Source: Bedellia somnulentella | Taxonomy: Eukaryota; Arthropoda; Insecta; Lepidoptera; Bedelliidae | DNA length: 64,000 nt | Assembly: GCA_963576735.1 (NCBI GenBank) | Contig: OY755177.1 | Coordinates: forward strand, 16,554,001 to 16,618,000 | Reading direction: 5' to 3' | Shown here: in pieces, positions 45,920 to 56,547 of the stretch | How the letters are laid out: the number at the start of each line of letters is the position of its first letter | Numbering within the stretch: position 1 is the first letter of the stretch | Program-made: the position numbers and the translations under genes | The notes under the pieces: generated by a model | The model's input: the letters and a program-made list of their open reading frames with translations, nothing else | What the model was told of the DNA's origin: nothing | Databases searched by the model: none

Positions 45920-47160
45920 TGTCGCAGGTATATTGTCAAAGCCGTGATATTACAATTTCACTAGTGATATTATGATTAAACGGTAGATTGTCATTCGACT
46001 TCATTTCTTATAATTTAACTGCCTATTTTTAGTGATATTGTAATTTCACGGCGAGACTATAGTGATATTGCAGGGCAATGATAATTTGATAATTTTACTG
46101 GTCGTTAGATTACGAGACCTTCTCTGATTGGTCCGTTTTGAGTTTCATTTTTGCAATCATAGAGTTATAAGTAAATAGACACGTTTAAATACACTATAAA
46201 CTTTTATTGTACGACTGGCATATAAAATCTTAAATCATGAAGTATTAAATAATATGACAAATGCTATAACACATAATCAAGAAATATAGCAGCTTTTGCC
46301 CAGAGTGGGACACTGTAATACAGGCTACATAAAAAAAATAGCTATTCGTTTCATCCAGAATATAATATCTACTTATTTTTGCAATCTGCAGCTTTGTGGC
46401 ATTTGGAGTTGCACAATACATAATTTTTTTTACATGCGCATCTGAGAGAATATATTATTTTTTCGCGCCCACCGTGACCTGTCATAATATTTTTCACTAG
46501 GTATAACTTGTATTACTGGAGACGAAACAGTTTTGCGCTTCATAATTAATATTTGTTCTTTTCCCACGTCCAGCATCATATTTTGATGCATAGTGATATT
46601 GCTGGTTAGTGGTCTTCAGTTTTTGTATCTTGCGTGATTTGTATTCTTGTATTGAATTTATTACCTGCGAAATCCTGCTGAAACTCCATTCAGGTTTTTT
46701 TGTTTTATCTGATTGCTCACTGTAATATTTTTGTAGCTCTGTGTTAAAATCTTCTCGTGATACGATTTCACATTGTTTTTCATTACGTATTAATGAACAT
46801 GAAGTTTCCGATACATCCAAAAGTTCTCCGTCACACATTTTGAAAAATAAAATTCGTTTGAAAACAAACAAAACACTATTTTAACAATAATATCAGATGT
46901 TAAACTGCACACTATTATTGTTTTGAAAATGGCGTCAAAAAAATTTACCAATCAGAACGCTCGACTTCTCCCACTGCCAACTTCGTTCATGATTTAACTA
47001 GATTTATTACAATATCACTATAGTGTCGCCGTGAAATTACAATATCACTAAAAATAGGCAGTTAAATTGTAAGAAATGAAGTCGAATGACAATCTACCGT
47101 TTAATTATAATATCACTAGTGAAATTGTAATATCACGGCTTTGACAATATACCTGCGACA
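45920..47160 (-). mobile_element. Ginger-like DNA transposon, 151-bp TIRs, TSD GATA
   Basis: Starts TGTCGCAGGT and ends ACCTGCGACA. TIRs 45920-46070 and 47010-47160 match over 151 bp with few differences, and GATA flanks both ends (45916-45919, 47161-47164). TGT...ACA termini and a 4-bp TSD fit the Ginger/TDD group, whose transposases are integrase-like. The TIRs are rich in repeated 'agtgatattgtaatttcac' words. Confidence 0.85.
46497..46871 (-). pseudogene. Ginger/KRBA2-like protein N-terminal fragment
   Basis: 124 codons from 46871; the second Met (CDGELLDVSE, 46838) may be the real start. FNTELQKYYSEQ, SRISQVINSIQEYKSR and YHYASKYD resemble the N-terminal region of KRBA2-like integrase transposases, judged by eye. 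No integrase catalytic DDE region follows, so the element is internally deleted. It lies wholly between the TIRs on the minus strand. Confidence 0.55.
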
Positions 47161-47213
47161 GATACATAATTGAATCTTTTTGACCGTTTTTTTTGTTATA
47201 GTTGTATTTGTTT

Positions 47214-47505
47214 TCTCAAAAAGGCAGGTGTCCGAAGTATGAAGAAAAAAAGAGCATGTATAAAAAGAATGATGGATGAAAACGAAGCTAAAGAGACTTA
47301 AATGTTATGTAATAAGTAAAAGGTGTGTAAAAGATGATGAGACACATCAGAAAATGATGACTGTCAAGCTAATGTAAGTAGTGGTGTAAGTAGAGGACGA
47401 CCACGGAGGACATATTTAGATCAATTAGAAAATATGCTCAGAAAGGCAAGCGTCCTAATAAAGAGTAAAAGGACTGGTATTAAAATATTGATGAATGATT
47501 AGGGC
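47214..47505 (+). mobile_element. RTE LINE fragments, rearranged
   Basis: 47214-47300 matches the final part of the RTE C-terminus (KAGVRSMKKKRACIKRMMDENEA). 47318-47505 repeats a more upstream part (RGRPRRTYLDQLENML). The order shows a duplication or two separate insertions. Confidence 0.7.
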
Positions 47506-47642
47506 TATTTCATACTACATTATTTCATTTAGGGTATCCTTTGCCATGATAAATTACTATACTTTCGATTACAGCAACGAAATTAACATAGGTTTGTCTC
47601 AGGATTTGAATTCATGTCTCTAGCGACACCTTACCCTTTCTA

Positions 47643-47896
47643 CATACATACATACATATACTCACGGCTATAAATCCCTAGAAGGGGTAGCCAGAGCTAA
47701 GGAATTAAAAATTCCTCGGCCACTTTTGGAAAATTGAGTGGGGAAAAGATGGTAAAGTAAAGTAAAGGTTGTTGGTGATGGGTTTCCAACCGCATCGCCC
47801 AAAAATCCCTTAAAAGCCCCAATGCCGTTAGTCGCCTCTTACGTACGGCCATCGGTAGAAATGGGGTAGTGCTATTCTAAGCCGACACTACACGGC
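47643..47896 (-). repeat. SINE-A copy, full length
   Basis: Possible short TSD CTTTCTA (47636-47642, 47901-47907). 'gtaaagtaaagtaaag' is a small internal expansion. Confidence 0.9.
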
Positions 47897-47907
47897 GTAA
47901 CTTTCTA

Positions 47908-48287
47908 ACTTGTATTTTAAATAATTTTTTTTGTTACAAACACTCAAGGTAATATTTGATGTAAAAACTGATAAGGTGAAGTAGTATATTGAAAGTAATC
48001 TGATGTAAAAGCCGTCCCGAATGCCTCTTTTCATAATGTTTTCTCTTTATCCGCCTTCCTATTGTTCGCACGAGTAACAATAGAAAACCCATTCCCGTTC
48101 TGAAACTAATGAAATCTGTTTTCTGTGTTCAACATGCTTAATAATTATAATTTATTTTGTCAGACATATTGCAAAGTTTGCTATTGAAGTTTATTGGGTT
48201 TTCCTTCCGTTTTTGTACGTTGCTTTTTATAAATGAAAATGAACACTGAATGACAAATTATATTTCTGTCGATATACTCGTGTAGGT
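47908..48287. other. unassigned sequence
   Basis: Nothing recognised. Confidence 0.5.
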
Positions 48288-48420
48288 AGCTCTGGCTTTA
48301 GAGCTAGAAACTCCTCAGCCACATTTGGAAGTTAAGGGGGAAATATTTACCAAAAGCTTCAGTCACCTCTTACGATTACCCACGGGCAGAAACGGGGTAG
48401 TGCTATTCCAAGCTGACACA
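48288..48420 (-). repeat. SINE-A, internally deleted
   Basis: Lacks the tail and the central block. A 29-base scrap of the head side recurs at 48510-48538 ('gtggtagtgctattccaagt'). Confidence 0.75.
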
Positions 48421-48564
48421 ACAATTCTTCTTTAATTATTGTTGACCGCTTTATAATAATGGATATCTTATATAAAACTTAGACGCCTATCAAATTATTA
48501 AACAGACGTTATGTGGTAGTGCTATTCCAAGTTGCCAAAGCAAACACAGTAAATGAATAATGAA

Positions 48565-48718
48565 GCTAAAGCCAACCGCGGCCGTCTAGACGCCATGCTG
48601 CGACGTAATCTGTGGTCACAGTTGGACAGCTGTCATTGTAGGGGATGCGTTGAAACCACGTGATATACATGTGTGACTGCCCCAGCTTAGCACTGCTATA
48701 CGGTATGGAGAAATCATG
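48565..48718 (+). repeat. 154-bp direct repeat, copy 1
   Basis: Starts GCTAAAGCCAACCGCGGCCG and contains the palindrome GTCTAGAC. Copy 2 starts 335 bp downstream. Unidentified, no coding frame. Confidence 0.92.
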
Positions 48719-48899
48719 TACTTAATAACATTATAATACAATAAATAAATAAAAACAAAATTCTACTTATAAAATAAACAAAAAGAACATCAATAGCTTA
48801 AAGATCTGTGAGTGTTCACTCGTACCAGCTACGAAATTTAAAAAAACCTCGAATATGATTTTACTACGGGATAACACTGCATAGTTAATCAATAATTTT

Positions 48900-49053
48900 G
48901 CTAAAGCCAACCGCGGCCGTCTAGACGCCATGCTGCGACGTAATCTGTGGTCACAGTCGGACAGCTGTCATTGTAGGGGATGCGTTGAAACCACGTGATA
49001 TACATGTGTGACTGCGCCAGCTTAGCACTGCGATACGGTACGGAGGAATCGTG
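48900..49053 (+). repeat. 154-bp direct repeat, copy 2
   Basis: Same length as copy 1 with a handful of substitutions. Flanks differ, and no TSD was seen. Confidence 0.92.
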
Positions 49054-49897
49054 GCTAGAATAATTACTCATATATGGTGTTTTTTTTGTATTAAAAGAAA
49101 CACTTTTACATTGATAAATAATATCTGGTAATATTTCTTAGGACACGGGCATTTTTTGACAGAGGGGTATATTTATAATAAATGTGTTATTTACTGAAAC
49201 ATATACCATATGCGGGGTTCTTAATAATCATACTGTCAAAACTTGTTTAAAAACTGCATCATGGGTGGTCATACTGTTTTTTTTAAAATGGAAGAAACCT
49301 GCCTGGACATCCCAGGCAGACACTCGTTTGCATTATTCTGAGATCCAAACGGATTTAGGAAGCGATTAATAGTAATAACATAAAAGTAAATTATACAAAT
49401 TCGATGTAAAATTTGCCCAATCATCAGAAGAAATTATTGATTTTAGACCAAATGTCATGTAAATTTTCTGTATTTTATAACCCGAAGTGATTTTTAATAA
49501 AGCAATGTTGATTAAAACAATTTTTATTTTACCATAGAACTTGCGAAATTATATTGCTTCACACCCGTTAAAAATGCTTGTCGCTCCCGCTACATTTTCA
49601 GTTTTATTTTAAAAATACATATTATTACGAAGTTTGTACATTTCGAATTACGTAGTTATTTGAGATAACTGACTGTGTGAACTTGATGTTGAACTTGAAT
49701 AAGTTTAACATAAAAAAATCATAGTGTGTACTTTCATCAAAAGTTTTATAGGTTTAACATCGAAAGTCATCTTGTTCGCATTAAGAGCTTTCCTAAGGTC
49801 ACACCTGTTACGCGATTCATGACGTTGTATTAGATCTCAATTACAAGTTTCTGTGCAGATCTTGTTTGAATTTAATACAATTATTTTCTTACAATTT
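49054..49897. other. unassigned sequence
   Basis: Nothing recognised. Confidence 0.5.
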
Positions 49898-49909
49898 TTG
49901 TTTATAAAC

Positions 49910-50501
49910 ATACATACATACATACATATTCTCACGCCGTTAGTTCCCATTGGGGTAGGCAGAGACTATCGATCGCCACTTTGTACGATCCTGGCAAACC
50001 TCTCTGGCTTCGTTTACATCCATCAATCTTTTCATACATGCTCTTTTATTCTTCATACTGCGGACACCTGCCTTTTTGAGTTCATTTTCTATTTGATCCA
50101 AATGTGTCCTCCGAGGTCGTCCTCTACTAACATTACCTTCCACATTGGCTCTATATATCTCTTTCACCAATTTACTGTCATCCATCCTCTCTATGTGCCC
50201 AAACCATCTCAACATTCCTTTTTCTATCTTTCTTACAATATCATCTTTTACACCACACCTTTCACGAATCACATCATTCCTCACACGATCACATAACCTT
50301 ACATTACACACTTTTCTGAGGGATCTCATTTCTACTGCATTCACTCTACTTTCATGCTTCTTCTGCCACACCCAACATTCACTGCCATACATGAGCGTAG
50401 GAACGAGGACAGCATCATGCACAGCCATTCGGGCCTTTTCAGACACCGACTGACTAGACATTAGACTATCCAGTGCTCCATTTACCGCATTACCCTTTTT
50501 C
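49910..50501 (-). mobile_element. RTE LINE, 5'-truncated, 12-bp TSD
   Basis: TTGTTTATAAAC at 49898-49909 and 50502-50513 flanks a 592-bp copy with a (CATA)n tail at the left. It is the least damaged RTE copy here. Confidence 0.95.
49940..50501 (-). pseudogene. RTE reverse transcriptase C-terminal region (about 187 aa)
   Basis: Open to the stop after SAYPNGN. Upstream text reads AVHDAVLVPTLMYGSECW, RKVCNVRLCDRVRN and GMLRWFGHIERMDDSKLV, characteristic of RTE-clade LINEs beyond the polymerase palm. Polymerase motifs are not present because of 5' truncation. The coding end lies about 15 bases before the CGGCGTGAGAATATG terminus. Confidence 0.9.
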
Positions 50502-50513
50502 TTGTTTATAAAC

Positions 50514-50873
50514 GTTATTTGATATATCGGAACAAACATTTATGTAACTGATAAAAACGCAGTATCAGTGTCGCACCCGTTTCGTTTTTATTTTCCGCAT
50601 AATCCGCTTTAAGCATAGATTACTAAATAAAAAATAAAAAGTAACGTATAAAGACAAAAAATGGTTAACAAAAAATGCACACACAGAAAAGTATGAAAAG
50701 GTGAAGTTCCTTAAACTTTTAAAGAACTTCCCCTAAAATTCTAGAAAACTCCTGAGTGCCGTTCCTGCTACGTAAAACAGCCAAGGGAAATACAAGCGGA
50801 AAGTCGCTCCATATTAATGTAAGAATTGATAACAGGGCAATGAGGTAAAATATGCAACAAAGTATAATAATAG
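50514..50873. other. unassigned sequence
   Basis: Nothing recognised. Confidence 0.5.
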
Positions 50874-51133
50874 TGTGGAGGAAAAGGGAAGATCTTCCGC
50901 CAGGCGGTGGTATGCCTGGGAACCGCGGTCCAACTGTATTAAGTTGGAACTTGTATATATAGTAAATGTTTTAGAAACTTCGATTGCGCGATGTACGATT
51001 TGTATGGCGAGTCTTGATGACGCGTGTGACGTATATTACTTGGTTTCGTGTTGCTGTGGAATGTGATTCTTCTTGCACTGTCAGCGTTTCTATGTAGTGC
51101 GCGTCATTGTGTACTGACAGCGCGTCGCTACAA
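50874..51133 (+). repeat. unidentified repeat D, copy 2
   Basis: Matches 24014-24535 in opposite orientation. Contains GGAAGATCTTCC and GGACCGCGGTCC-like palindromic words (here GAACCGCGGTCC). Confidence 0.75.
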
Positions 51134-51152
51134 ATAGTATACATATCTCTCT

Positions 51153-51380
51153 AACATACATACATATACTCAGGGCTATAAATCCCTGAAAGGGGTAGCC
51201 AGAGCTTCAAACAAGAAAATTCTTCAGCCTCTTCTGGAAGTTAAGTGAAGAAAAGATTGTAAAATAAATGTTTTTGGTGATGGGTCTCCAAACACATCGC
51301 CTCGATACCCTGAGTCGCCTCTTATGGTTACCCAAGGGAATAAATGTAGTAGTGCTATTCTAATCCGACACTACACAGCA
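51153..51380 (-). repeat. SINE-A, diverged
   Basis: Tail 'aacatacatacatatactca' to head 'ccgacactacacagca'; internal deletion near 'cgcctcgataccctgagtcg'. Confidence 0.85.
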
Positions 51381-51893
51381 TATTTTTCTAACTACTAATA
51401 AAACTACTATACCTATTTCTTTTGATTCTCTATCATAATGAAATAAGCCACAATATCAATCTAACTGCGTTTCACTCCCGAATTGCCCAGTTATGATAAT
51501 AACCACCAACGTACCACATTGTGGATACCGATAAAAGTAAATTGACGTTTATTGGATGTTACTCTTACAATATCATTCTGTTTTGCTGAAATAAGTAGAT
51601 CAATAATACGGAGTGGGCTGAAAATAATACGTCTTGGGATAACATGGGCGATGATTCGATAAGAGATATTTGAAATGAAATGAATTGTTTTGTTTCGGGA
51701 ATTATTGAGGAGTTGTTGCTTAGTCTCGTCGGTTATTTGATAAATATAAATTAATAAACATTTTTTTTAAATGAAAGCATTAGTAATTTAGTTATTCGTT
51801 ATTTGATGATTGGGAAGATGACAAAATAAAGGACAGTACGTGCTGGGTCTCCACCATATCACTCATAAAAACATACATATATTAAAAAAAATC
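51381..51893. other. unassigned; SINE-A scrap near 51825-51870
   Basis: 'aaaataaaggacagtacgtg' and 'gggtctccaccatatcact' recall a SINE-A middle. The rest is unrecognised. Confidence 0.4.
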
Positions 51894-53304
51894 CCACTGG
51901 GGTAGGCATAGACTATTGATTGCCGCTTTGTGCGATCCTGGCAAACCTCTCTAGTTTCGTTTAGAATATGTAAAAAATAAAATATATGTGAAAAAGTTAA
52001 AAAATAAGTTATCTCGTAAACTGGTAGAAATCACAAAAACACCAAAACGTGTAGCATGATTTCATGACGTCTTATTTTAATCTCATTACAGCTTCGCAAT
52101 TAATTAACTGCCAAACACACAAGGCAATTCGCTCCATTGTCTCAGCCTAACCGACTGCTGTACAACGTCACGTGTCGAATCTCCAACAATAACAAAACAG
52201 AATCGCGGTATTCGAAACTTATAAACATTGAATCAGGCGTTACTTTGCGGAAATTCATAGCAATACTAATATTAATAAGTTTCTTCGCTTAATTCCGCTA
52301 AGTACCTACAGTCTTCCTGCAACATGCACTGTGCACCGCCCGCCCTCCTACTTACAAGAAATCTAAAAGCAGACAATGCACCACACACACACCCGCAAGC
52401 GAAAACCACAGGCAACCACAAAAATGCGACGCGACGAGTGACCACCGAGTGGTCAATCGGTCCCTCTTGCCAAGTGTTATCATTGGGGTAGGCAGAGACT
52501 ATCGATCGCCACCTTACACGATCCTGACAAATCTCTCTTGCTTGCAACTGAAACCTACTCCGACTAATTTAAAATTCATTCCAAAATTACTCCATTAAAA
52601 AGGGAAAGAAGCAAATTATTACAAATACTGTGAAACAACAAAATCAGAATCAAAACTTAATCCTACAATCAGTAACCACGTCTTCTAATAAACTTGGAGC
52701 ATGATTTCATGACGTCTTACTTTAATCTCATTACGGCTCCGCAATTAAGTAACTCCCAAACACACAAACAAACAAACAACAAACAAGGTAATTCGCTCCA
52801 TTGTCTCAGCCTAACCGACAGAATCGTGGTATTCAAAACATTGTGACACGTTTTCGATAAGAAATTGACGTGGCACTTTATATTTTAATCCTATTGGGGT
52901 AGGCAGAGACTATCAATCGCTACTTTGCACGTTCCTGAAAAAACTCTCTTGCTTGCAAGTCAAACCTACTCTAACTAATTTAATAAGACCTGTTTCAAAA
53001 TTATTTCTATAAAAAGGGAAGAAATAAAGCTTCACAATCTTAAGAAACCTCAAAAACATCACCAAAACTCCACCTAAGCAGTAACCAAGGCTTCTAATAA
53101 ACTTGTACCATGATTTCATGACGTCTTTGTCGTCTCATTAGCCAAACAAACGTAGGCGATTCGCTCCATTGTCTCAGCCTAACGCGTACAACGTCACGTG
53201 CCGAATCCCCAACAATAACAAAACAGAATCGCGGTATTTGAAACATTGTAACATTGTAACACGTGCTCCATAAGAAGTTGACGTGGCACTTTATATTTGA
53301 ACCC
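51894..53304 (-). repeat. tandem repeat of about 410 bp (two units plus a diverged first unit) built on RTE tails
   Basis: Units 52486-52893 and 52894-53304 abut. Each has an RTE 3' coding end ('attggggtaggcagagacta'), then AACTTG then ATGATTTCATGACGTC and TTCGCTCCATTGTCTCAGCC, ending 'gacgtggcactttatatt'. A first unit (51894-52220) is diverged and separated by the 3' UTR-like block at 52245-52480. Confidence 0.82.
52245..52555 (-). mobile_element. RTE-lineage 3' end with alternative 3' UTR
   Basis: On the minus strand, QAREICQDRVRWRSIVSAYPN is followed by a different 3' UTR. Part of it (52245-52405) matches 34548-34710. Confidence 0.6.
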
Positions 53305-53855
53305 GCGGGAAAACGATGTCTAAGTAATCGAAATACTACGTAAAGTGACGAAATACTTCAAAGTAGGGACTCGGTACGAGGGTGGGATTCTTTGTTATTT
53401 TTTAATATCGACTTTTTTCGCGTCGTCGCTTAATGGATTCCCAATATTTGTTTGTTGACAAACGATCTGAGGGAGATGAGAAGGTGATTTTTGTTACTTT
53501 CTTAAGAGTTTGGACAAAGCTCGAGGACAAGATTTAAGATTGGTTTACTAGCGTTTTGGTGTGGGCGGCTCTTGATATAAGAAAATCCAATCGCCTTTCG
53601 TCCGGAACCTTCTGCCTCAGCCGTCTTCCTGAATAACGTTTACCTACCTTTAATATAAATTTTGCACTAAATTTTATGCAAAACTGTCTTCAAACCTTAC
53701 TGTAAAGATTCAGGCATTTTTATGTTTTCCTTTTAAAGTATTATTTTTTGTCAACGTTTTTTCTACCGCGCTTTAATCCTATGCTGAATAAATATTTGAA
53801 ATTGTTGGTGACATAAATTGTAAAATAATTAAAATAAAACCTTTACATCTTAACA
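53305..53855. other. unassigned sequence
   Basis: Nothing recognised. Confidence 0.5.
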
Positions 53856-54116
53856 ACATATATCGACGGCCATACATCCCAAAAAGGGGTTGCCAGAACT
53901 TCAGAGCTAGAAACTCCTAAGTCACATTTGGAAGTTTATTGGAGACAAGTATATGTATATATACATTATACAGACTGCAGCAGCATAAGAACTATAAACC
54001 CATAGCAGGGATAAATAACAGGGGTAGCCAGAGCTTCAGACAAATCCCGCAGCCACTTTCGTAAGTTGTTTGAGGACAAGATTGTAAAATAATGGTATTG
54101 TGATAAGTCTCGTTAG
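53856..54116 (-). repeat. two decayed SINE-A fragments
   Basis: 53856-53950 ('gccatacatcccaaaaaggg') and 53990-54116 ('ggggtagccagagcttcag') are diverged copies of the 3' half. Confidence 0.55.
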
Positions 54117-55421
54117 TGATATACTTCTAACGACGTCGCACAATGGGGACATTGCCATGTATTAAATGAAATATAATAGTGTTATCTTTTTATCTACTTA
54201 AATTGGCTAACTGTAAGGAATAAACTGTCGCAGAACTTTTGCTTTCATACAAGCCTGCCTTAGCGATGGGCTGTTAAAGGTGTATGTCTGAAACACTTTC
54301 AATTCCTTTGTTTTTAACTTTTGACCCAGAGCCTATTGAGCAAGAGAAAATAGGCGTTACTACATCAGATAGTAATCACAGACAGCTTAATTCATATATA
54401 TATATATATATATATATGAATTATTATTATATATATATATATGAATTAATAATCATGAATATTTTGTTATTATGTATTTATGACTTGATGCTTTAATATA
54501 ATACTATATGGAACAGTGCGGAGACATTGCGGTTGTTGTTGGTTTACTTGTTAGTTGCTTTAACATATTGTTTAGATTTGAAAATGAATGTGGTATGGCC
54601 AAAGTATGACGTCACATTAATATATCTTTGAAGGCATCCCCTCATTGGCTAATTCACTGAGTGAACGGGTTGGGAAAAACTGTAGGTACACAGACGTGTG
54701 AAACATATATTTTATCAAAGTTATATAAATACGGACTTTATAGAGTTTTTAACAAACAAAATCATCTTTACCACCAGTGTGGTAAAAAGGATACAAAATT
54801 TTTGTTGGTAGTAAATTTGATTCCTAATATTTATAATTAATTCAAAGTCTTTTACAGCAAAAACCAAAAATTGCAAAACAAGTATAAGAATAAAACAAAT
54901 TAGTAACAAAGAATAACTAGACATAAAAATAAAGACACACATTCAAATTTAGCTTACAAATATGGCAAGGCGAATAAGAGGCAAGAACAGGACTCTGGCA
55001 ATAATAAACTACGATAAGGGGTGTTCTACCCACTGAGTTATCACGATTGCTGGTTGCAATAATTAATACGATGATATTAGTGACAGTAGTTACTACAAAG
55101 TAGGAAGAAAAGCTATTTGACGCCCCAAATTATTACTGAAGTACCACTAGTTTTTTATTCATGATAAATTAGATGAAATAATGTAATAAGAATATTAATA
55201 GCTCAGTGGAAGAGCACTTACTTCATTTAATTTAATAATGATTGCGATCAATGTTGTGATAGGAATATTAATTAATTTTGGCTAGATTTGTATTATATTG
55301 CCCATTTTTTTATATTTGCATTTGACATGTTTTTATTTCAATTTTAATTTTTTATAAAAAAAATTGACATGTTATTTGTATCAATATATTCTTTCACAAT
55401 CCTTACTCAATTTTATATTAT
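54117..55421. other. unassigned; TA tracts and SINE-B scraps
   Basis: (TA)n tracts at 54393-54445. A SINE-B head scrap lies at 55014-55058 (minus, 'ctacccactgagttatcacg') and another tRNA-like scrap at 55192-55225 ('agctcagtggaagagcact'). No gene seen. Confidence 0.45.
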
Positions 55422-55556
55422 CTTATCTTATAAATTGTAATAGAAATTGTTAATATTTTTTAGTATTTAAGTTAATGTTAAGTTAGTTTTAAAATTCAAA
55501 TACGATGTAATATTGTTAAAATGAATAAATGAATGAATATGAATATGAATAATGCT
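55422..55556 (+). mobile_element. LINE 3' UTR and GAATAT tail, second copy
   Basis: Matches the 3' UTR of the minus-strand LINE at 30138-30240 ('acgatgtaatattgttaaaa', 'tgaatgaatatgaatatgaa'). Confidence 0.72.
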
Positions 55557-55629
55557 TATAGGTGAGGGTATTAATCCAAAATCAGGCCTCAGGTACTATA
55601 AATGTTATTTTTTGATTTGGTGGTTTTCA

Positions 55630-55712
55630 TGATTATATGGGTGGTTTATTGATCGATGAAGGAAAAACATCGTGAAGAAACCAACATGGCACATCTACTC
55701 GTGACATAGGCG
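55630..55712 (+). repeat. SINE-B body scrap
   Basis: 'gaaggaaaaacatcgtgaag' and 'aaaccaacatggcac' match the SINE-B middle. Confidence 0.5.
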
Positions 55713-55765
55713 TATCGTAATCAGCGGAAAGCCCTAACATTCAACTACAAAATCTTTGCAGTAAC

Positions 55766-56011
55766 ATATACATATACTTACGGCTATAAATCCCTAAAAG
55801 GGGTAGCCAAAGCTAAGGAATTAAAAATTCCTCAGCCACTTTTGGGAAGTTGAGTGGAGAAATGATGGTAAAATAAAGGTTGTTGGTGATGGGTCTCCAA
55901 CCGCATCGCCCAAAAATCCCTTAAAAGCCCCAATTCAGTTAGTCGCCTCTTACGTACACCCACCGGAAGAAATGGGGTAGTGCTATTATAAGCCGACACT
56001 ACACAGCAAAG
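55766..56011 (-). repeat. SINE-A copy with 13-bp TSD
   Basis: TCTTTGCAGTAAC at 55753-55765 and 56012-56024. Confidence 0.95.
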
Positions 56012-56024
56012 TCTTTGCAGTAAC

Positions 56025-56543
56025 CAAATAAAAAACTAAAAAAATAAATAAGTTACTTTCTAATCAAGAATAATAAACAGTGCATGTTATAATTTATAAA
56101 GTCAGTAAGCAATCTAGCGTATCAAAACTTGGAAAAACTAATATCTATTAGTTACAACAAACGTAACAGATATGAAAACATATCAGCTTTCCGAACGATT
56201 TCTAATAAAAGTTGTTTGCAAACTTTAAATTTAGTTATAAGTTCGTGGAACTTTTCATTGGATTTTCTTTCTGCGTTTGACACGAGTTCTACAACTGAGT
56301 GCCAAAAATATTGAAAATATCTGGATCCAAATTATAGACCTTTCATTTCAGAAATATTCATCTGTAAAAGTAATCGTAAATTACTTTGAATTGAATCCTC
56401 TCACCGACAGAATATCTAGATGACAACAAACAGATCTTAATGTACCAATCAGTGCTTTTTCCAATTCACTAATTAGTAAAATTTCCTTCCCAGACTTTAC
56501 TTTTTATCATTGCCTCGATTGTTGAGATTTATTTTAAGGAGTA
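56025..56543. other. unassigned sequence
   Basis: Nothing recognised. Confidence 0.5.
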
Positions 56544-56547
56544 TTAA

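Noticed and set aside
48565..49053. LTR retrotransposon with 154-bp LTRs
   Set aside because: No TG...CA ends, no primer-binding site or polypurine tract, and the 180-bp interval is far too short.
49853..50296. 147-codon plus-strand frame
   Set aside because: Antisense shadow of the RTE C-terminal region on the minus strand.
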